Source: Flavobacterium daejeonense DSM 17708 (lineage in GTDB: Bacteria > Bacteroidota > Bacteroidia > Flavobacteriales > Flavobacteriaceae). From it: a stretch of 64,000 nt of DNA. The notes under the pieces are model-generated. The model worked only from the letters and a program-made list of their open reading frames with translations, searched no databases and was not told where the DNA came from. The stretch lies in assembly GCF_000425425.1 (NCBI RefSeq), contig NZ_AUDK01000017.1, forward strand, positions 42,801-106,800. The letters are read 5' to 3'. Made by a program: the position numbers and the translations under genes. How positions within the stretch are numbered: position 1 is the first letter of the stretch; every line of letters starts with the position of its first letter. Shown here piece by piece: positions 9,170 through 18,257 of the stretch.

Positions 9170-10504
9170 ATGAATACTAGCAGCATCACTTTACCGCAAA
9201 CTAAAAATAATAGTTTGATTCCAATCTTAATTATAGCAGGACTATTTTTTATTTTTGGATTTGTTACCTGGATTAACGGAGCTTTAATTCCGTTTATGAA
9301 AACCATTAATGAATTAACTTCAGCCCAATCTTTTTTAGTTGCTTCGGCTTCTTACATTTCATTTGTGGTGATGGCTTTACCAGCTTCTTATGTTTTGTCT
9401 AAAGTTGGGTATAAAAAAGGAATGTCTTTGGGCTTATTTATTATGGGCTTGGGAGCTTTGGTTTTTATTCCGGCTGCTGAAGCAAGAACGTATTGGATGT
9501 TTTTAACTGGAATTTTTATTCAAGGTGCCGGAATGACTTTGTTGCAAACGGCGTCCAATCCTTATATTACTATTTTAGGGCCAATTGAAAGTGCTGCAAA
9601 ACGCATTTCCATTATGGGAATTGCTAATAAAGTTGCAGGAGCTTTAGGTTCGCTTATTTTTGGGGCATTGCTTTTAACCGGTATTGATGAAATCAAAGAA
9701 AAATTAAATGTGGTTAGCGCTGCCGAAAAAGCAGAATTATTAAATACTATGGCTGATAGCGTGGTGATGCCTTATGTTGTGATGGCTTCTGTTTTGTTTA
9801 TTTTAGCTGTTTTAATTAGAAAAGCACCTCTTCCTGATGTTGAAGCAGAACCGATTGAAGAATCAAAAGATGGAAGTACATCTAAAACTAGTATTTTTCA
9901 ATTTCCACATTTATGGTTGGGTGTACTCACACTTTTTATGTATGTGGGAGTAGAGGTTATTGCCGGTGATACTATTATTGCTTATGGAATTTCATTAGGT
10001 ATTCCTGTTGCGGATGCTAAGTTTTTTACCACTTTTACTTTGATGGCAATGGTAGCCACTTATGCTACGGGGGCTATTTTAATTCCAAAATATATTTCGC
10101 AAACATTAGCTTTAAAATTGAGTGCAACTTTAGGTATTATTTTATCTTTTTGTATTGTGTTTACAACAGGATTTACCTCAGTATTATTTGTAGCCGCTCT
10201 AGGAGTTGCTAATGCTTTGGTTTGGCCTGCTGTTTGGCCCCTTACTTTAAACGGATTGGGAAAATTTACTAAAACAGCTTCTGCTTTATTAATTATGGCT
10301 ATTTCTGGTGGTGCAATTATTCCTCCTCTGTATGGAAAATGGGTTGATGCAAATAAAGCGGAATTTTTAACCCAGGGGATGGACGAGGCTCTGGCAACGG
10401 CTACCGCTTCCACTAAAGGTTATTGGATTTTATTACCTTGTTATCTGGTTATTTTATATTATGCTGTTGCCGGACATAAATTAGGACTTAAAGGCGAAAA
10501 ATAA
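9170..10504 (+). CDS. FucP/GluP-like MFS sugar:proton symporter
   Basis: This is a 12-helix major facilitator of the fucose/glucose-galactose permease group, importing a monosaccharide with protons across the inner membrane. Helix 1 (IPILIIAGLFFIFGFVTW) is followed by the INGALIPFMK loop typical of FucP/GluP. LLQTASNPYIT in helix 4-5 is another hallmark. The protein is 444 residues from the ATG at 9170. An in-frame ATG at 9140 would add ten polar residues (MWLNIQKIIK) and is judged less likely. The next gene overlaps its stop codon (TAATG), so translation is coupled. Together with the mutarotase downstream it fits uptake of fucose, rhamnose or a similar sugar; the exact sugar is not determined. 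Confidence 0.9.
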   Translation: MNTSSITLPQTKNNSLIPILIIAGLFFIFGFVTWINGALIPFMKTINELTSAQSFLVASASYISFVVMALPASYVLSKVGYKKGMSLGLFIMGLGALVFIPAAEARTYWMFLTGIFIQGAGMTLLQTASNPYITILGPIESAAKRISIMGIANKVAGALGSLIFGALLLTGIDEIKEKLNVVSAAEKAELLNTMADSVVMPYVVMASVLFILAVLIRKAPLPDVEAEPIEESKDGSTSKTSIFQFPHLWLGVLTLFMYVGVEVIAGDTIIAYGISLGIPVADAKFFTTFTLMAMVATYATGAILIPKYISQTLALKLSATLGIILSFCIVFTTGFTSVLFVAALGVANALVWPAVWPLTLNGLGKFTKTASALLIMAISGGAIIPPLYGKWVDANKAEFLTQGMDEALATATASTKGYWILLPCYLVILYYAVAGHKLGLKGEK

Positions 10505-11562
10505 TGAAATTTTTAAAATTAAAATATTTTGTTTTAGGGATTGTTTCAATGTTTTTTTCCTGTAATGCCTTGCTTAAGAAACCTTCTGTCATTAAGGTTA
10601 CAAACAGTTATATTGCAAGTGAACCAGTAACCATTAATAGCCATGCGGCAACTTTAGTTGAATATAAGCCAAATAAAATTATGGCAGCATGGTTTGGAGG
10701 AAGTTATGAAGGAGCAAAAGATGTTGCTATCTATATTTCAAAATTAGAAGCAAGTACTTGGACACCACCTCAATTGGTTGTAAAACCTGCAGTGAAACAA
10801 GGCGATACTTTAGCCTGTTGGAATCCAGTTTTATTTAAGAGTAAGAAGACTAAAAAATTATATTTATTTTACAAAGTTGGCAAAAACCCGAGAGAATGGT
10901 TTGGAGCAATGATTACATCCATTGATGATGGAAATTCATGGAGTGCACCAAAATATCTGCCTGATGGATTTTTGGGACCCATTAGAAATAAAGCTATTGA
11001 AGTTAATCCAGGTGTTATTTTATGCGGGAGCAGTACCGAAAGTGTCGAAAACAACCAATGGAGAGCTCATATAGAAATCTATAATGAATTAACTGATACC
11101 TGGTCTAAAATTTCTATCCCAAATGATGAGGAATACGATATAATTCAGCCTACAATTTTAGAACATTCCAATAAAAAATTACAATTACTTTTTAGAAGTA
11201 AGCATAATAAATTGGTAACTAGCTGGTCTGTTAATAACGGAGAAACATGGACTAATGCTGAAATCATTGATGTAGTAAATTCTAATTCAGGTATTGATGC
11301 TTTAAGTTTATCAAACCATTCTTTTTTATTAGTTAACAATCCATTGCCACAAGGAAAAGACTGGTTTTACGGGCGAAATGTTTTGGATGTTGAATTTTCT
11401 ACTAATGGTATAAAATGGGAGAAGTTATTGGATCTTGAAAATCAAAATGAAGGAGAATTTAGCTATCCCGCCATTATTCAAACGGCTAATCGTAAAATTC
11501 ACATTGTATATACTTATAACAGGAGATATAGTAAGTATGTAAGTTTTGAAATGAAAAAATAA
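10504..11562 (+). CDS. Sialidase-like (BNR/Asp-box) beta-propeller lipoprotein
   Basis: This 352-residue protein has a lipoprotein signal ending FFSC (Cys20), followed by the start of a BNR_2-type sialidase-like propeller (SHAATLVEY, AAWFGGSYEGAKDVAIY). Two Asp-box loops are visible: SIDDGNSWSAP near residue 140 and SVNNGETWTNA near 247. Members of this fold cleave terminal acidic sugars or related glycosides, but many bacterial and plant homologues have no known substrate. No clear FRIP motif of true neuraminidases is seen, so sialic acid should not be assumed. It overlaps the transporter gene by one base and precedes a mutarotase, which implies that it releases the sugar that the transporter imports. 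That function is inferred. Confidence 0.75.
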   Translation: MKFLKLKYFVLGIVSMFFSCNALLKKPSVIKVTNSYIASEPVTINSHAATLVEYKPNKIMAAWFGGSYEGAKDVAIYISKLEASTWTPPQLVVKPAVKQGDTLACWNPVLFKSKKTKKLYLFYKVGKNPREWFGAMITSIDDGNSWSAPKYLPDGFLGPIRNKAIEVNPGVILCGSSTESVENNQWRAHIEIYNELTDTWSKISIPNDEEYDIIQPTILEHSNKKLQLLFRSKHNKLVTSWSVNNGETWTNAEIIDVVNSNSGIDALSLSNHSFLLVNNPLPQGKDWFYGRNVLDVEFSTNGIKWEKLLDLENQNEGEFSYPAIIQTANRKIHIVYTYNRRYSKYVSFEMKK

Positions 11563-11571
11563 TTGTAGTTT

Positions 11572-11904
11572 ATGAAAAAATACTGTTTTGCTTTGGATTT
11601 AAAAAATGATTCTCATTTAATTGATGAATATAAAACTTTCCACCAGAATGTTTGGCCTGAAATTATAGAGAGTATAAAAAAATCCGGAATTATAAATTTG
11701 GAGATATACAATGTGCAAAATCGTTTGCTGATGATTATGGAAGTTGATGAAAACTTTTCTTTTGCGAAAAAATCAAAATTGGATGCAATAAATCCAAAAG
11801 TTCAGGAATGGGAAACCTTAATGTGGAAATTTCAACAAGCACTTCCGGATACGCAACCAGGAGAGAAATGGTTGTTGATGGATAAAATTTTTGAATTAAA
11901 ATAA
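11572..11904 (+). CDS. L-rhamnose mutarotase family protein (RhaM/type-2 fucose mutarotase)
   Basis: This 110-residue cytoplasmic protein belongs to the RhaM family (PF05336), dimeric ferredoxin-like enzymes that interconvert the alpha and beta anomers of 6-deoxy-sugars. Features matching the family are the N-terminal FALDLKND strand, the FHQNVWPEI helix carrying the conserved His24, and the C-terminal PGEKWLLMDKIFEL strand. Relatives act on L-rhamnose, and some act on L-fucose in the non-phosphorylated fucose pathway. It lies 9 bases after the sialidase-like gene and 9 bases before the M28 peptidase. With the FucP-like transporter two genes upstream, it supports a deoxy-sugar as a product of this locus. 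Rhamnose versus fucose is undecided. Confidence 0.85.
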   Translation: MKKYCFALDLKNDSHLIDEYKTFHQNVWPEIIESIKKSGIINLEIYNVQNRLLMIMEVDENFSFAKKSKLDAINPKVQEWETLMWKFQQALPDTQPGEKWLLMDKIFELK

Positions 11905-11913
11905 ACATTAAAT

Positions 11914-12897
11914 ATGTTATTGGTAAAAAGAATAGAATGGAAATATTTGTGGGTGATTGCAATCTTTTTTAGTTGTACTGTGCGTGCTCAAAATAACCAT
12001 TTGGCAAAAACATTTTATAAACATGATAAATATCTTTCTTCGGATAAAATGGAAGGAAGATTTCCGGGAACCAAGGAGAATAATGAAGCAGCAGCTTATA
12101 TAAAAAAATATTTTCAGAAATACCATTTACAGCCTTTGAATGCCGATGGTTATTATCAATCTTTCAAATTATTTGTAAAAGAAGGGGTGAATAAAATGCC
12201 ATCAGACACAGTGCAAACACAGAATGTTGTGGGATTTATTGAAGGTTCAGATCCAAAACTCAAAAATGAATACATTGTGATTGGCGCGCATTATGACCAT
12301 TGGGGTTGGGGCGGAGTAGGCTCTGGCAGCAAAAAGAAAGATACTGTGGCGATTCATAATGGAGCAGACGATAATGCTTCTGGAGTTGCTGCTTTACTTT
12401 GTATTTTAGAGAAAGTTTCTAAGTCTAAAGAAAAACCTGCAAGAAGCATTGTTTTTATTGGTTTTAGTGGAGAAGAAGAAGGCTTGTTAGGGTCAAAATA
12501 TTTTATCAATCATCTGGCTGTTCCTAAAGATGCTGTAAAAGTAATGCTGAATATGGATATGGTAGGACGATTAAATGCTGAAAAACAAATTTATATGGGA
12601 GGTGCAGGAACTTTCCCTGAAGGCGTAGCACTGATGAAAAAAATAGGAGAAAATAGTGGTTTGAATCCGGTTATTCATGCCGGTGATGTAGGAGGTTCTG
12701 ATCATGTTTCTTTCTATAAAGCGGGTATCTCGGCTGTAGGATTTCATACAGGTGGTCATCCACAATACCATACTCCGGAGGATGATATTGATTTGATTAA
12801 TTTTGAAGGTGGCGCTTTGGTGAGTCAATATATTTACAATGCTTTAATGGCAATAGCAAATTATCCGCAGGCGTTGTATTTTATCAATCAGGATTAG
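11914..12897 (+). CDS. M28 family zinc aminopeptidase, exported
   Basis: This 327-residue protein has a signal peptide ending TVRAQ and a complete M28 di-zinc site. The residues are His126 (GAHYDHWG), the bridging Asp152 (NGADDNASG), the catalytic Glu187/Glu188 pair (FSGEEEGLLG), Asp215 (NMDMVGRL) and His286 (QYHTPEDD). Such enzymes remove N-terminal amino acids in the periplasm or outside the cell. The gene follows the mutarotase by 9 bases, so it is the last gene of the cutC-transporter run. A peptidase in a glycan locus could mean that the substrate is a glycoprotein, but M28 genes are common and this is only suggestive. Confidence 0.9.
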   Translation: MLLVKRIEWKYLWVIAIFFSCTVRAQNNHLAKTFYKHDKYLSSDKMEGRFPGTKENNEAAAYIKKYFQKYHLQPLNADGYYQSFKLFVKEGVNKMPSDTVQTQNVVGFIEGSDPKLKNEYIVIGAHYDHWGWGGVGSGSKKKDTVAIHNGADDNASGVAALLCILEKVSKSKEKPARSIVFIGFSGEEEGLLGSKYFINHLAVPKDAVKVMLNMDMVGRLNAEKQIYMGGAGTFPEGVALMKKIGENSGLNPVIHAGDVGGSDHVSFYKAGISAVGFHTGGHPQYHTPEDDIDLINFEGGALVSQYIYNALMAIANYPQALYFINQD

Positions 12898-13028
12898 ATT
12901 ATCCTATTTTTTGATTTCTTATTAACGTTAATTATTTAAGTGTTTGAATGAAATAATTAGTTAGTCATGGAATAAAGAATAATATTTGTATTGTTTAACA
13001 AATTTATTAACACTATAAATGCATTTTA

Positions 13029-15929
13029 ATGATACAAAGATATTTTTACTTTAGTCTTTTTTTGATTTTTTTTAGCCTAAGTGGTTTTGCTCAGGAAAAA
13101 ACAATCAGTTTAAAGGGCGACTGGCAATTTCAAATTGACCGCAATGATGAAGGAATTCAGCAAAAATGGTTCAATAAGAATCTTTCAGATAAAATTCATT
13201 TGCCCGGTTCCATGGCTGAATTTTTAAAAGGAGACAAAATTACTTTGAAAACCAAATGGACAGGTTCTATTTATGATAGTTCTTTTTATTTCAGACCCAG
13301 TTTAGAAAAATACCGTCAACCCGGAAATATTCATATTCCTTTTTGGTTAACGCCAGCCCGACATTATGTGGGGGCGGCCTGGTACCAAAAAGAAGTTAAT
13401 GTTCCTGAAAACTGGAAAGGAAAGCGTATCGTTTTGCATTTGGAAAGAGCGCATATTGAAACCCGTGTTTGGATAAATGACAAAGAAGTGGGTATGCAAA
13501 ATTCATTGGTGGCACCACATGATTATGATTTGACTAACTTTTTAACTCCCGGAAAACAGCGCATTTCCATTCGAATAGATAATAGTATCAAAAAAATTAA
13601 CGTAGGTCCTGATTCTCATAGTGTAACCGATCATACGCAGGGAAACTGGAATGGAATTATAGGTGATATTGCGTTGCAATCTTCCGAATTGGTTTATTTT
13701 GATGATGTTCAGGTGTATCCTGATTTGAAAAACCGTAAAGCGATTGTGAAAATTTCTGTTGCAAACAATTCTTTAAATACCTTCAAAGGAACAATAGAAA
13801 TAGCTGCTAAAAGTTTTAATAGTATGACTTCTGATGTAGCCAAAGAGGTGTCTTCGAAATTTTTGGTGGAGAAAATGTCTAAAAATACTATTATGCTCGA
13901 ATTGTCTTTTGGCAAAGGAATGTTGACCTGGGACGAATTCCATCCTGCTTTGTACAATTTGAAAGTAAAATTAGATTCAAAAGCAATTCAAACAGAGAAA
14001 ACGGTTTCTTTTGGAATGCGTGAATTTAAAATTCAAGGGAATCATTTTATGATAAATGGTGTTCCGGTAGTTTTGAGAGGTACGGTTCATAACTGCGAAT
14101 TTCCGCTTACGGGTTATCCGGCAACAACGGTGGAAGAGTGGGAAGTTACTTTTAAAAAGATTAAGTCTTACGGATTGAATCACGTGCGTTTTCATTCCTG
14201 GTGTCCACCGGAAGAAGCTTTTATTGCTGCTGATAAAGTTGGTCTCTATTTACAACCCGAAGGACCAAGCTGGCCAAATCACGGGCCAAAAATTGGATTA
14301 GGACAGCCCGTGGATAAATTTCTTTACGAAGAAACCGAACGTATGGTTAAGGATTATGGAAATTATGCTTCCTTTACAATGCTCTCGGCCGGGAATGAAC
14401 CAGCAGGAAATCAGGTGAAGTATCTCAATGAATTTGTTGATTTTTGGAAAACAAAAGACAGCAGAAGAGTTTATACAGGAATGTCAGTAGGAGGAAGCTG
14501 GCCAGTGGTTCCTAATGCCGAATATTTGGTTCGTGGAGGAGTTCGCGGATTGAAATGGGATAAAACTTTAGAAACAGTTTCCGATTTTAGTGCTGAAATT
14601 CAAAAGTTCCAAGTGCCATTTGTAGCACATGAAATTGGGCAATACTGTGTGTTTCCAAACTTTGATGAAATCCAAAAATATACCGGAGTGTATCGTGCCA
14701 AAAATTTTGAAATGTTCCGTCAGGATTTAGCCGATCATCACATGGGCGACCAGGCGAAAGATTTCTTGAATGCATCCGGAAAATTACAAGTACTTTGTTA
14801 TAAAAATGAAATTGAAAAAATACTTCGCACTCCTGATTACGGTGGTTTCCAAATGTTAGGATTACAGGATTTTCCAGGTCAGGGAACGGCTTTAGTAGGT
14901 GTTTTAGATGCTTTTTTTCAGGAGAAAGGTTATGTTACAGCTAAAGAATTTTCGCGTTTTTGTAATTCGACTGTGCCTTTGGCAAAAATCGAGAAGTTTG
15001 TTTATTCGAACAATGAAACTTTCAAAGCAGATATTGCACTTTTTCATTCTGCTGATGTGCCATTGAAAAATACGATTGTTAGTTGGACAATAAAAGATGA
15101 AAAGGGAAATATGGTTGCTTCCGGAAATTTTGATGCTAAAACCTATGAAAACGGAAATGGTTTGCCGGTTGGGAATTTGAGTTATTCTTTGAATCAAATG
15201 AAAGAAGCTGGTAAATATAATCTGGAAGTAAAAGTGGATGGAACTGACTTTGTGAACGACTGGGATTTTTGGGTGTATCCTGAGGTAAAAACAGAAATGG
15301 TACCATCCATATACTACACCACTATTTTGGACGAAAAAGCCAAAGCGGTTTTAGACAAAGGAGAAAAAGTATTTTTGAATGTAGCCGGAAAAGTGGTAAA
15401 AGGAAAAGAAGTAGCAATGAATTTTTTGCCGGTATTTTGGAATACTTCCTGGTTCAAAATGCGTCCGCCACACGTAACCGGAATGTTAATTCAGGACAAG
15501 AGTGCAGCCTTTAAAAACTTCCCAACCGATTATTACAGTGATTTGCAATGGTGGGATATTCAAAACAAAGCTCAGGTAATGACTCTGGAAGATTTTCCGG
15601 CAAATTTCCGTCCGCTAATCCAACCAATTGATACTTGGTTTATGAACCGCCGATTGGCTTTGGTTTTTGAAGCTCAGGTAGGAAAGGGAAAAATTATAGT
15701 GAGTAGCGCTAATTTAGGTCCGGAAGTACAAAACAAATTGGCTTCGAAACAATTGTTTTATTCGCTTCAAAATTATATGAATTCGGATAATTTTAATCCG
15801 AAAAACAAAGTTTCTTTTGAAGTAATTCAGGATATTATGGTAAGTCCGTCAAAAGAAGTTTTTAATACTTATACTAAAGACAGTCCGGACGAATTGAAAC
15901 CCAATTCGAATCAGAATAAAGTAAAATAG
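13029..15929 (+). CDS. GH2 family beta-glycosidase, exported
   Basis: This 966-residue protein has a signal peptide (to about residue 21, SGFAQ), then the jelly-roll sugar-binding domain (LKGDWQFQIDRN, RIVLHLERAHIETRVWIND). An immunoglobulin-like domain follows, then the TIM barrel at roughly 340-650. The acid/base Glu457 sits in SAGNEPAG and the nucleophile Glu535 in VAHEIGQ, matching the GH2 pattern. The C-terminal 300 residues are additional beta-rich modules. GH2 covers beta-galactosidase, beta-glucuronidase, beta-mannosidase and, in pectin loci, other specificities, so the substrate is open. A 131-base gap separates it from the M28 gene, so it may have its own promoter. It ends just before a very long hairpin. 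Confidence 0.9.
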   Translation: MIQRYFYFSLFLIFFSLSGFAQEKTISLKGDWQFQIDRNDEGIQQKWFNKNLSDKIHLPGSMAEFLKGDKITLKTKWTGSIYDSSFYFRPSLEKYRQPGNIHIPFWLTPARHYVGAAWYQKEVNVPENWKGKRIVLHLERAHIETRVWINDKEVGMQNSLVAPHDYDLTNFLTPGKQRISIRIDNSIKKINVGPDSHSVTDHTQGNWNGIIGDIALQSSELVYFDDVQVYPDLKNRKAIVKISVANNSLNTFKGTIEIAAKSFNSMTSDVAKEVSSKFLVEKMSKNTIMLELSFGKGMLTWDEFHPALYNLKVKLDSKAIQTEKTVSFGMREFKIQGNHFMINGVPVVLRGTVHNCEFPLTGYPATTVEEWEVTFKKIKSYGLNHVRFHSWCPPEEAFIAADKVGLYLQPEGPSWPNHGPKIGLGQPVDKFLYEETERMVKDYGNYASFTMLSAGNEPAGNQVKYLNEFVDFWKTKDSRRVYTGMSVGGSWPVVPNAEYLVRGGVRGLKWDKTLETVSDFSAEIQKFQVPFVAHEIGQYCVFPNFDEIQKYTGVYRAKNFEMFRQDLADHHMGDQAKDFLNASGKLQVLCYKNEIEKILRTPDYGGFQMLGLQDFPGQGTALVGVLDAFFQEKGYVTAKEFSRFCNSTVPLAKIEKFVYSNNETFKADIALFHSADVPLKNTIVSWTIKDEKGNMVASGNFDAKTYENGNGLPVGNLSYSLNQMKEAGKYNLEVKVDGTDFVNDWDFWVYPEVKTEMVPSIYYTTILDEKAKAVLDKGEKVFLNVAGKVVKGKEVAMNFLPVFWNTSWFKMRPPHVTGMLIQDKSAAFKNFPTDYYSDLQWWDIQNKAQVMTLEDFPANFRPLIQPIDTWFMNRRLALVFEAQVGKGKIIVSSANLGPEVQNKLASKQLFYSLQNYMNSDNFNPKNKVSFEVIQDIMVSPSKEVFNTYTKDSPDELKPNSNQNKVK

Positions 15930-15935
15930 AAATAG

Positions 15936-15995
15936 AATAGCGCAAACAACAAAGGAGTTAAATTAAGTTTTAACTCCTTTGTTGTTTGCGCTATT
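15936..15995. terminator. 27-bp perfect inverted repeat after GH2
   Basis: Arms 15936-15962 and 15969-15995 are perfect reverse complements over 27 bases, with a 6-base loop. The right arm passes into TTTT only, so the T-tract is short. It lies 7 bases after the GH2 stop and most likely acts as a terminator or 3'-end stabiliser between the two loci. A mobile-repeat origin is possible. Confidence 0.7.
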
Positions 15996-16234
15996 TTGAG
16001 ATTAAAATAATTGGATAAAAGAGGTTTGTTGTAATATTACCCTGTTTAAATTGTAAAATAGCCTACTTGTTAAGCATTAGAAAAACTAAGTTTGCAGAAG
16101 GTTAGTAATAAAATTTTTAAAAAATATTATGCTTAAAGTGAGTACTATGATTTTGAAAATTTAATGGTTAGTTTTGAAAGAAAGGATAATAAATCACAGT
16201 TTGTTATTCTTTCTTTTTTTAATATTAATGAAGA
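15996..16234 (+). promoter_or_regulatory. Promoter region of first pectinesterase with candidate HTCS operator
   Basis: The -7 box TAAGTTTG (16087-16094) exactly matches the Bacteroidota TAnnTTTG consensus. A TTG at 16067-16069 lies 17 bases upstream of it, a permitted spacing. The element ACCCTGTTTAAATTG...AGCC (16039-16063) lies 47 bases before the -7 box at its CCC, the same layout as upstream of the second susC and second pectinesterase. Predicted transcription starts near 16101, giving a leader of about 130 bases. No other gene is seen between 15930 and 16234. Confidence 0.65.
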
Positions 16235-17206
16235 ATGAAGAAATATTTTTTTGGGTGGCTACTAAGTTATTTGTTGTTAATTTCAACGAATACATTATTT
16301 GCCACAAATCCCCGATATACTTACATCGTTGCTCTGGATGGTTCCGGAGATTATCAATCGATACAGGAAGCGGTGACTGCCTGTGGTGCTTTTTCGATGG
16401 AGGAAAAGATAATATTTATAAAAAAGGGACATTATAAAGAGAAAGTTTTAATTGACTCTTTTCACAGCAATATTACGCTTGTTGGTGAAAGTAAGAAAGA
16501 AACCATTATCGATTATAATAATTATTCCGGACAGCAGGGAATAGGAACTTTTACGAGTTATACTCTGAAAATTTTAGGCGATTATATCAAAATAGAAAAT
16601 CTTACTGTCGAAAATTCGGCTGGGAGAGTTGGTCAGGCTGTGGCTTTACATGTGGAAGGTGATTTTTTTATTGCCTCAAATTGCAGTATTTTAGGGAATC
16701 AGGATACTTTATATACAGCGGGAAAGAACAGTAGGCAGTATTTTAAAAACTGCTATATTTCCGGTACGACAGATTTTATTTTTGGTGCTGCTACGGCTAT
16801 TTTTTGGTGCTGTGAAATACACAGCAAAACTAATTCTTTTATTACGGCTGCCAATACTCCGAAAGAGAATGTTTTTGGATATGTATTTATAAAATGCCAT
16901 TTAACTGCCGATGACGGAGTTGATAAAGTTTATTTGGGCAGACCCTGGCGGGATTATGCTAAAGTAGTTTTTATGGATTGTGATTTAGGGAAACATATTT
17001 TGGCTGTTGGCTGGCATAATTGGGACAATCCTGAAAAAGAAAAGACCGCTTTTTTTGCCGAGTATAATAATAATGGAGAAGGCGCGAATGTTTCGAAACG
17101 GGTGAGTTGGTCGCATCAGTTGACTAAAAGTCAGGCTGAAAAATATCAGTTTAAAAATATTTTTCAAAAAGAAAGTAATTGGGATTTAGAAAAAGGGGAC
17201 ATGTAG
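16235..17206 (+). CDS. CE8 pectin methylesterase, exported
   Basis: This 323-residue right-handed beta-helix enzyme removes methyl esters from homogalacturonan, exposing it to pectate lyases. A signal peptide covers residues 1-24 (TLFATN). The active site is complete: Gln134 (GQAVAL), Gln156 and acid/base Asp157 (GNQDTLY), nucleophile Asp180 (GTTDFIFG) and Arg236 (LGRPWR). Start taken as the ATG at 16235 because it yields the signal peptide. An overlapping frame from 16174 is not coding. The esterase gene follows after 38 bases. It is about one-third identical by eye to the second CE8 protein at 27447, so they are paralogues that may differ in pattern of de-esterification. Confidence 0.93.
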   Translation: MKKYFFGWLLSYLLLISTNTLFATNPRYTYIVALDGSGDYQSIQEAVTACGAFSMEEKIIFIKKGHYKEKVLIDSFHSNITLVGESKKETIIDYNNYSGQQGIGTFTSYTLKILGDYIKIENLTVENSAGRVGQAVALHVEGDFFIASNCSILGNQDTLYTAGKNSRQYFKNCYISGTTDFIFGAATAIFWCCEIHSKTNSFITAANTPKENVFGYVFIKCHLTADDGVDKVYLGRPWRDYAKVVFMDCDLGKHILAVGWHNWDNPEKEKTAFFAEYNNNGEGANVSKRVSWSHQLTKSQAEKYQFKNIFQKESNWDLEKGDM

Positions 17207-17244
17207 TTCGCGTTTTTTTGACGACCCTACAAAATTATTTTATT

Positions 17245-18174
17245 ATGAAAAGCATAAAAAAATTAAATCTAATATTCGCTCTTGTTTTGTCTTTTTCCGC
17301 ATTGGGACAGGATTATATACCGCTTTGGCCTAAAGGAAAAATGCTTAATTCAAAGGGAATGCAATTAGAGCGTATTGAAGAACGCGAACGTGTTACTCAG
17401 GTAGATGTGCCGGGAATGTATGCTTTTTTTACATCGAAAGAAGAAAATTCCGGAACGGCCGTTTTAATATTTCCGCCGGGAGGTTATCAAAAACTAACTT
17501 ATAACATTGCCGGATTACAATTAGCTAAATGGTTTAACACTATTGGGGTAAATGCCTTTGTAGTGATGTATAGAATGCCAACTTCTCCTGATTTAAAAAA
17601 TCCAGCTTTCGGCCCTTTAATGGATGGGCAAAGAGCTATGAAAATAGTTCGAGATAATGCTACAAAATGGGGAATTGATAAGAATAAAATAGGTGTCATG
17701 GGATGTTCAGCGGGTGGAGGTTTGGCTGCGAATTTGGCAACCATTAAAACCGATTATTCGAAAATAAATGACTCTTTAGATTCTGTGTCGATAAATCCTG
17801 ATTTTCAGATTATTGTTTCCGGTGCTATTAGTATGAAACAAAAGACCCATAAAGGGAGTCACGATGCCTTATTAGGAAAAAAAACTTCAGACGAATTAGA
17901 GACTCTTTTTTCGGGAGAATTAAATGTTGATTCAGCTACTTCTCCGGCTTTTGTGGTGTGTGCAGCAAATGATCCGGTTGTTAATCCATTAAACAGTTTA
18001 CAATATTATAATGCTCTTTTACAGTCAAAAGTGATACAATCAGCATTACATATCTTTCCACAGGGAGGGCATTCAATCGCTTTAAGAAACAACCCTGGTT
18101 CTACGGAACTTTGGACTAGTCTATGTGAACTTTGGTTAAAAGAGTTGGGATTTTTAAAAACTAAGATGTATTAA
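17245..18174 (+). CDS. Alpha/beta-hydrolase esterase, probably pectin/carbohydrate deacetylase
   Basis: From the ATG at 17245 the protein has 309 residues and starts with a signal peptide ending SALGQ. An upstream in-frame ATG at 17179 would overlap the pectinesterase and hide that signal, so it is rejected. The catalytic triad is Ser155 (GCSAGG), Asp243 (AANDPVV) and His276 (PQGGHS), with the HGG-like oxyanion segment IFPPGGY upstream. It resembles the exported esterases annotated as acetylxylan esterases or lipases in Bacteroidota glycan loci. Lying directly after a pectinesterase, removal of acetyl groups from pectin is the likely role, but that is inferred from position. A terminator follows at 18212-18256. 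Confidence 0.82.
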   Translation: MKSIKKLNLIFALVLSFSALGQDYIPLWPKGKMLNSKGMQLERIEERERVTQVDVPGMYAFFTSKEENSGTAVLIFPPGGYQKLTYNIAGLQLAKWFNTIGVNAFVVMYRMPTSPDLKNPAFGPLMDGQRAMKIVRDNATKWGIDKNKIGVMGCSAGGGLAANLATIKTDYSKINDSLDSVSINPDFQIIVSGAISMKQKTHKGSHDALLGKKTSDELETLFSGELNVDSATSPAFVVCAANDPVVNPLNSLQYYNALLQSKVIQSALHIFPQGGHSIALRNNPGSTELWTSLCELWLKELGFLKTKMY

Positions 18175-18211
18175 ATTATATTTTTATAAACGGAAGAGAA
18201 ATTTTCGATCG

Positions 18212-18257
18212 AAAAAATCCACATTAAAATCATTTTTTAGTGCGGATTTTTTTTTTG
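18212..18257 (+). terminator. Terminator after esterase
   Basis: Left arm AAAATCCACATTA (18214-18226) pairs with TAGTGCGGATTTT (18238-18250), with one mismatch and one G-U pair. A run of ten T follows the GGA. Confidence 0.8.

Noticed and set aside
16174..16437. 87-codon open frame over the start of the first pectinesterase
   Set aside because: It overlaps the signal peptide region of a clear CE8 gene in another frame and has no recognisable product.
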